Positions 57,691 through 64,000 of a stretch of 64,000 nt of DNA are shown piece by piece. Every line of letters begins with the position of its first letter. Within the stretch, counting starts at the first letter, position 1. The DNA is from Eustoma russellianum (lineage: Eukaryota; Streptophyta; Magnoliopsida; Gentianales; Gentianaceae). The stretch lies in the NCBI GenBank assembly GCA_036186865.1, contig AP025053.1, positions 34,099,367 through 34,163,366 of the forward strand, in the 5' to 3' direction. The notes under the pieces are model-generated. The model had not been told where the DNA came from, ran no database searches, and worked only from the letters and a program-made list of their open reading frames with translations. A program made the position numbers and the translations under genes.

Positions 57691-58340
57691 TGTGCTCCTT
57701 GGGCCTTCCATGGGTGGTGCGAGTGATTGGATTAGAATTGCCACCTTGTCTCAATTCAAACCTCTTCATTGTCTTCTGGGTCATATTATTTTATCATTGT
57801 GCTCTTTGTTGAATCATACTCACGTATCTGCAGGTATCAGCCTTTCGGACGGACTTTTCGGTTGGACTCTCTTGCTTTTTCAGCTGGGGTGTCCGGAATT
57901 CGCTGTTATAGTACATAGAATATCACCAACTTTTAAAAGGCAACAAGTTTTTGACTATAACAAAAAGCTATCTCATTGAACTTGTTTGCGTTGTTCTTCA
58001 TTATTTTGGTTCAAGTTTAGTTATTCCCAATAATGGAACGACTAAACTAATAAATTTGCAGCTTCGTTGGTTTTGGTTCTTCCAGTGCTTTTATTTTCGC
58101 CCTCTTGTTGTCTGCTTGTGCCCATAAATCTTTCAATGTTCATAAACTTGATGCTCTATATAGGATTGTGAGCGCAGAACACTAGTAAAGTTATTTCACC
58201 ACTTGATATCTTCCAAAGGTTTTCGCAGGTGAATCCTTGAATAACATTTTCTTAATCCTTTTCATTCCTCTATCAGTGACTGTTCGTTCTGGCTCTATGT
58301 AATTAAGCGGGAAAATTGCTGCCCCCTTAGGAAGCTCTTA

Positions 58341-58342
<2 letters not shown>

Positions 58343-58376
<34 letters not shown>
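58343..58376. repeat. (AT)n microsatellite
   Basis: About 17 AT units. Confidence 0.95.
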
Positions 58377-58378
<2 letters not shown>

Positions 58379-58559
58379 CACTCCAGGATGACAAAGACGA
58401 AGTATCCTGCTTCAGTTCCACACTACCCTAGTCTCCAGTGGGTTCTGCTTGATTAATTCCGATATATTAGCCTTCGAATTGGATGGTCAGTGAGGTAGAT
58501 GCGCTGATCATTGTGACTGCGCGTGCTTGTAGACATCACTGGAGAATTTACACCATACA

Positions 58560-58772
58560 CTGTAATAAAACAAAATGACCTATTAAATTAGCTACATTTA
58601 TTATATTGTGAAGTAGCATTTGATCGATGACACAATATTCATTATGGGTCATCATAAAACAACCTTTGTGTGTTTCTAACACATCGGTATGGTTGTATAC
58701 ATCTGACCTCCCTTATCTTGCTATAGTCGAGAGACTCTAAGGCAATAGAATAATGTTTGTGTTGTTGTAGCT
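58560..58772 (+). repeat. SINE-like repeat, family A, copy
   Basis: 'aataaaacaaaatgacct', 'ttattatattgtgaagtagc', 'cattatgggtcatcataaaa', 'tttgtgtgtttctaacacat', tail 'aatgtttgtgttgttgtag'. Confidence 0.75.
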
Positions 58773-59296
58773 ATGGGAGGCATGACCTATGAAGGCGTGC
58801 TCATCCTCCTCCCCACCACTCTGTCTGAAAGTATTTTTAAGCTTTCAAGTTGCACCATCTTTTGTGTGTCATCGGAAAAAGTGAACATGCACATCCATCT
58901 CCTAATGACGCTCTTGCTTGGCTGCTGCAACCTTTGTAATATAGCAATCTTTTTGGTACTTGGCAAGTGTAGTTGCCATCAAACAAACGTCTTGCTAAAC
59001 GTTGATCTCTTTAATGCAATTCATGAAGCAATTTCGTTGTATAAAATTCTAGAATAATTAAGAAAAAACATATATAGAGACATTTCGGTATGTTGAACGT
59101 CGTGTTTATATGGGGTTTTAGAGTCATTATAGGTACAGTCAATTCATGAGTAGTCTATGGAGTTATTAGGATTGTCTTATCATAAGTTCAATCTTGTTTA
59201 GTGACTTGTGCATTGTATTCACTTTGCCTTTGTAATTCAACAAATTTAAAGTATATCTATCCATCTAAAAATAAAACATCTGTTAATCAAACTGTT

Positions 59297-59413
59297 TATG
59301 GAACAACTAGCCTTAAGCAAAAAAAAAAAAAATTTTTGTCGCTTTAGATCAACTTTCTTGTATGGAACAACTAGCCTAAAGCAAAACTTTGTCGTTTTAT
59401 ATCAACTTTCTAG
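59297..59413. repeat. 64-bp imperfect tandem duplication
   Basis: 'tatggaacaactagcc' to 'tatcaactttct' occurs twice, the first copy with a poly-A run. 58773-60063 holds no convincing gene; a degraded family C SINE piece ('cctacactttgtgtaagaga') lies at about 59555-59650. Confidence 0.8.
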
Positions 59414-60063
59414 AAGGACAAGTGAGTAGTAGTCGGACGATGTAGGCGGAATTTGTCTTCTCTTAGATATTCAGAGAAGAAGAAAGGGGGCATCATATGA
59501 GAGGTAGTATCGTACCAATAAGGTCATTGATAGAGTGTAAATTTGACCATGAAAAAGGGTATACTAGGTTCTCGCGACTTTATCCTACACTTTGTGTAAG
59601 AGACTGTTTTCACAGTTGGAACTAAGTCACAAAACAGCAACAGTTGTTCCAATCTTACCACCATCAACAACTTACCAGTTGACAATGAAATTTTATTAAT
59701 TGACAATCTATAACCATCTTATTATGTATTTGTTTATATATATATAAAAAGTAAAAAACACCTTTATCTCGCTAATTAATATCATGTTTCTATTCCACGT
59801 ATAAATTTGCAATTCTAAATTATTTTATGTAGATACTGACAAACTCCATATATGACTTGGCTGACCTAAAAAATATTTTATGGATCTTAAAACTCTTCAT
59901 TTTCATAACGACAATTATTGCATTTAATGGTGACTTAACAAGTATTATTTAATCATAAAAAACAAGTATTATTTAAAAAAGATAAAACTAAAAACCTATA
60001 ACTCAGTAATAGGTCTGTTCTTGTAGAAATGAAATAGTACAAGAGTTGTCTCGTCTTCTCCAT

Positions 60064-62839
60064 ATGTCCCTGCACTTCTCGTCCAAATTCCTTGCAAATG
60101 CGTCAATGGTTATGGAGGCCTCCACATTTCTAAGAGCTCTTAAATCCTCCTCTTTCTCCAATACCCCTCATCATACTCTTTCGATTCGATGCTCCTCCAT
60201 CCTCTCCGCCTCAACAATGCCCGCCAGTTTGTCTCTTTTTCTCCTTCCTCCCTTACTACTCCTTGTTTGGTTACTTTGACCGAAAATCTGACTGACCTTT
60301 TCTTTATTTATTCTTATTTTTGATTTAGGAGGAAATTTCAGTAAAAAAGCGTATGATGGATTATTATTAGATGCCGGAGGTACCCTTTTGCAGCTGGCCC
60401 AGCCAGTTGAAGAGACCTATGCTCAAATTGGCGCCAAATATGGTCTGTTTTGGCCCCCTTTTTCTTGAACTTCTGCAATCTTTGATATGTTACTTGCAGC
60501 ACTGAGAGAGAATTAATGACATGACTTGGAAAATTATTTTTTTCTTGTTTGGTCCCAAAAGTTGCAGCTTTGAATGATGAGTATTAAAGGAGACGTCTTT
60601 GGTTCTGAGATTGCAGGCATTAGGATCACACCAGCTGAAATAAAGCGAGGGTTTAAGAAGGCTTTTGCTTCTCCGTGGCCTCAAAAACTACGTTACCAGG
60701 TTTGACTGGAATCGACTATGTTCTGATTTTAACTGTACAGGAAAATAATTCAAATCTTTTGTGTAACACATGCTGCTCATTTCAAGTTACATTGAGGACT
60801 ATGTATGACACTTGCCATTATGTTCTTTCAATTTGACATCCGTTCTTTAACCAAGCCATATAATTATGTTTCTCATGCACTATGAAAAATAGTAGTCTGA
60901 AGTACTACTCACAATGAGTGCAGCTTCAGAGGTTTTAGGTTAGATGATAAATGGAACTAAGGAAGCAGCGTTAAATTGATTATAGTTATTTTTTTTCCAA
61001 TAACAACTGGCATAACAAACATGGCCAATGGACCAGTTGTTTTCTGTTATTCTCGTGAAAAGTATCTTTGAAGTATCCAATTTTTCTACTTGATACTCTT
61101 GTGTGAAACATGGTTACCTTATCGACTGATGATATTCTGTTATGTAAACAGGGAGACGGTAAGACCTTCTGGAAACTTGTTGTCTCTGAGGCTACGGGCT
61201 GTGAAGATTCAAATTATTTTGAAGAAGTTTATGAGGTGATGACTATTGCAATGGGTCATGTTTCTCGAAGTTTTTGTGCTCTCTTGACTAGGGAATATGG
61301 TTGCTTGCTGTCTAAATTATGCTTCCTTTGTCAGTATTATGCAAATGGTGATGCATGGCATCTTCCTTCAGGAGCATATGATACCATGTTGGTTCTGAGA
61401 AATTCGGGAGGTGAGGTTTTTATTTCATCTCTCTGTTAACCTAAAGGTTGTGTTGGAGTAAGATGCTCTTTTCTTTGCCTGTTACTAAATTATCTGGCAC
61501 CAGAACAGTCAAACTGGCAGTGGTATCCAACTTCGACACTCGCTTGAGGAAATTATTGAAGGACCTTCGTGTATTGGATCTGTGAGTTGCAGGCCCAAAA
61601 TTTTTTAGTGGTTATATTATTGATCTTTTCTTGCACTATCTGTAAGATGTTTCCAGCTCCTCATTTGTAAAAGTTGCTAAATGTTTATACTCTACCGAGG
61701 CTGATAAGGTATTGCATCACTATAATGAACACATAAATTACTCCCCACTCCCATCCCATGTCTCCAGTTGCTAAAATTAGATTCAAATTTAGAGACTGTA
61801 ACCACCTGGCATTGTTGATTTCTAACTTCTCAAATTAAATAGATATTAAGATTTACTTCTTACGTTTTCACCATGCTTCATTGTAGGTTTGATGCTGTCA
61901 TCATATCTTCAGAGGTGGGATATGAAAAACCTGATAGAGAGATATTTACTGCTGCTTTAGGTATGGCATAACTGTAAAAAGAGTTTCTTTTCTTTTCTGG
62001 GTTACGACAATACACCAGCACTATTTACCCTTTTCCATTTTCTTAGCCTGTGAGTGTTAACTGTACAGAGTCCTTTTAAATTTTAAGTGTTGCATTAGAA
62101 TACTCCTTCGGGAACACTACTTAAGGAACACTTCTGAGGTGGACCAATAAAAAGAGGAGAGAATGTGTAGACACACACTTTTTTAGCACCTTCTCTCTTC
62201 TCCTTATCGGTCCACGTAAGGAGTGTTCTAAAAGTGTGTGCTCAAAATTAATGTTCCAAAATATTACTCTTAAATTTTAACTCATTATATATCATTATAA
62301 CCTCTTTTCGGTGCAAGTCAGGTAGTAAGATACAAATATTGGGTGCAATAATGTGTGATTCAAATTTGATGTTTAATCAAGAAATGATGTTGTTGTAGAT
62401 CAAATCTCTGTGCCAGCAAGAAGAACAGTTCATGTGGGAGATGATGAAAAGGCTGATAAGGCTGGTGCCAATGCCTCTGGGATAGCATGCTGGTATGTTG
62501 ATCACACAGTGCGATAGTATCTGAACCCTGTGGGTAGGCCTACCTCATTGTTGGGAGCTATATCTAATCTGCTAAATGCATGCTGTTCTTTGGCTCTTCC
62601 TCTGGTGTTCTCTATGTGCTTGTAAAGAGAGAGTTTCTAATACATGGACTAGCACCTTGAACAACTTCTTTACTTCATATTCTGGTTCACCTATTGTATT
62701 GGGGCTCTCTTTGATATAATTTTCCTCTGTGGTTTACTTCTTATTTCAAGAGCTGGTAACATTCATCTGCTTGAGCAGGTTGTGGGGAACAGATGTGAAA
62801 ACATTTGCAGACATACAAAACCGCATTCTCCTTGATTAG
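60064..62839 (+). CDS. HAD-superfamily hydrolase, HDHD3-like, organelle-targeted
   Basis: Nine exons join in frame to 273 residues: 60064-60226, 60329-60442, 60617-60699, 61152-61235, 61335-61410, 61509-61581, 61887-61960, 62399-62492 and 62779-62839. HAD motifs are visible: motif I LLLDAGGTLL (D69), motif II VVSNFD (S180), motif III EKPD (K212), motif IV HVGDD (D237, D238). In motif I the second aspartate, normally the general acid, is glycine (G71), a feature I recall in plant HDHD3-type proteins. Phosphatase activity may therefore be weak or different. The first ~54 residues are Ser-rich and lack acidic residues almost entirely, like a plastid or mitochondrial targeting peptide. Start 60064 is the first in-frame ATG; 60106 and 60112 are alternatives. 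Substrate unknown. Confidence 0.87.
62110..62262. mobile_element. Foldback MITE-like element in HAD gene intron 7
   Basis: 'gaggtggaccaataaaaaga' and 'gagagaatgtg' pair with 'ctctcttctccttatcggtccacg' (given in parts: 'ctctcttctcc', 'ttatcggtccacg'), and outer 'gggaacact' pairs with 'aatgttcc'. No clean target-site duplication is visible, so ends are approximate. Confidence 0.55.
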
Positions 62840-63261
62840 TCATAATTCCCAGGCAAAGGTGCTAGAGCATGCCCCGGTTCTGATAAGTCTTGTCTTCTGA
62901 TTAAAAAAATAAAGAAGTCCTTGAAACTGGGATTTGTCACTCTCCACAGAATTTTACCCATGCAAGAATGGCATGCTATCACACACTGGAGCCTTCTCCA
63001 CAGTTGTGCCACAGAGATTCAGGAAAAGTCGACTTTGTAGATAAGTCGAAGGTTCCCAAAATGCAGCAGCAAGAGAATTTTTTTTTTTTTGGCTGATTTT
63101 CTGTCTCATTTTTTACTATCTAAATGTATATGATTCAAATAATATTACTCTCTTCACACCAGCAGCCTGCATGTTGAATTGACGTGTATTGGACAAGTTG
63201 GGTATTACTGGTTGAGTGTTAGAGAGAACCAGACGAATTTGTCCTTAATGTATTTGTTAAA

Positions 63262-63466
63262 AATGACTCACGAAAGCAAAATGAGTCACTAAACTGTCTG
63301 CACTTCTTATATTGTGAAGTAGCAGTTAATCGACACAGCTTCACGCAATTTTCATTATGGGTCATCGGGAAACAACCTCTGTGTATTTCTAACACATGGG
63401 TATGATAGCGCACATCCGACCCTCATACCCCGCCGAGCCTTTAAGGTAATGGGGTAATGTTGTTGT
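63262..63466 (+). repeat. SINE-like repeat, family A, well-preserved copy
   Basis: 'aaaatgagtcactaaactgt', 'cacttcttatattgtgaagt', 'attatgggtcatcgggaaac', 'tctaacacatgggtatgata', tail 'ggggtaatgttgttgtat'. It is a good reference copy for the family. 62840-63261 is 3' UTR and spacer of the HAD gene. Confidence 0.8.
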
Positions 63467-64000
63467 ATTTATAGTTTTTTACATTGCATTATCACATTTA
63501 GTTTTCTCTTTAATTGCATTATCACATTTACTTTTCTCTTTAATTCAGAAGGCATCTGTACTACGAAGTATCTGTAACTTGGTTTCCGGTGGACAAAAAA
63601 AGATAAACAAGAATTTCCATGTCTCATATTTTGTAGTGACGATTCAATATCTATTCACAATTTCATGTACAGATGAAATTCCGAGCTATGGAGAATAAGG
63701 ACATAAATTGAAAAACGTATCAATTGCCCATTCTCAGTATCTCAATATTAGCTAGCTTTCCTTGTCATTATGCTTCCTCGGGTACATGCAAGTCCCAGTA
63801 CCTTATTTTCGGTATGTTCATCATCTTCTAAATTTATTACCAAAAGTCACCACAGGAACACTTCCCTTCTGAAATATGATGAAACCGTTGTGTATCTCTG
63901 ACAATTATCGATCTGTTATATTCGTACGATATAAACTTGGCAACTGAATGGCAATCCTTGCAGATTCTCAGGTTTTTAACTATGCGAATGGTTTTTCCTG
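63467..64000. other. Intergenic end of window
   Basis: A 32-bp tandem duplication ('attatcacatttagttttct' and its repeat) occupies about 63484-63545. Nothing else is recognised to the window end. Confidence 0.6.

Noticed and set aside
57584..57979. 131-codon frame after the LINE fragment
   Set aside because: It starts inside the LINE/family B tail, has no recognisable domain and probably reflects chance in less AT-rich DNA.
58773..59057. 94-codon frame with hydrophobic stretches
   Set aside because: It starts at the end of a SINE, has no recognisable domain and has no supporting splice or promoter signals; too weak to call a gene.

Overview
The window is nuclear DNA of a flowering plant, most likely a eudicot. 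It has GT-AG introns, low GC, tRNA-iMet-primed LTR retrotransposons, MITEs and SINEs, and genes typical of land plants. I cannot name the species. All calls rest on reading the sequence and on general family knowledge; no database search was possible.

Layout. (1) 1833-9373 (+): an intact four-exon nitrate/peptide transporter gene (NPF2-like). Its introns carry a hAT-type MITE, a solo LTR with a target-site duplication, a second MITE and SINE fragments. (2) 9844-17943: a young Ty3/gypsy-type LTR retrotransposon with 2.4-kb LTRs and TSD GACAC. It has a coding-dead interior and landed inside an older MITE. The 5' LTR holds a 10-N gap that looks like an assembly join. (3) 20457-30811: a tandem paralogue of the NPF gene that is heavily broken. 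It has a replaced 5' end, no exon 2, a lost splice acceptor, a 27-nt deletion, a 5.2-kb Ty1-copia insertion (24620-29827) in exon 4, and an inverted copy of its own 3' end, giving a hairpin with arms of about 450 bp. (4) 31140-39716: a repeat-rich stretch with a TRIM element carrying a 3x156-bp internal tandem repeat, a MITE, LINE/SINE tails, an internally deleted second copia element (34989-39479) and another MITE. (5) 40272-46403 (+): a caprin-like RNA-binding protein gene with an RGG tail. A second, nonsense-bearing copy of its first exon lies inside intron 1. (6) 47479-48261 (+): a small h-type thioredoxin with an N-myristoylation signal and a basic N-terminus. (7) 49544-52345 (-): a DUF569/fascin-fold protein gene. 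(8) 53633-57690: a MITE, unassigned sequence and a 3' fragment of a LINE. (9) 60064-62839 (+): a nine-exon HAD-like hydrolase (HDHD3 type) with a probable organelle-targeting peptide.

The host genes are unrelated and show no shared pathway. The window is mainly informative as a record of local duplication and nested transposition. The two NPF copies act as mutual empty-site controls that date several insertions. The best candidate for an unusual function is the NPF-derived hairpin, which, if transcribed, could feed small RNAs against the intact NPF gene 20 kb upstream. The second is the paired-first-exon structure of the caprin-like gene.
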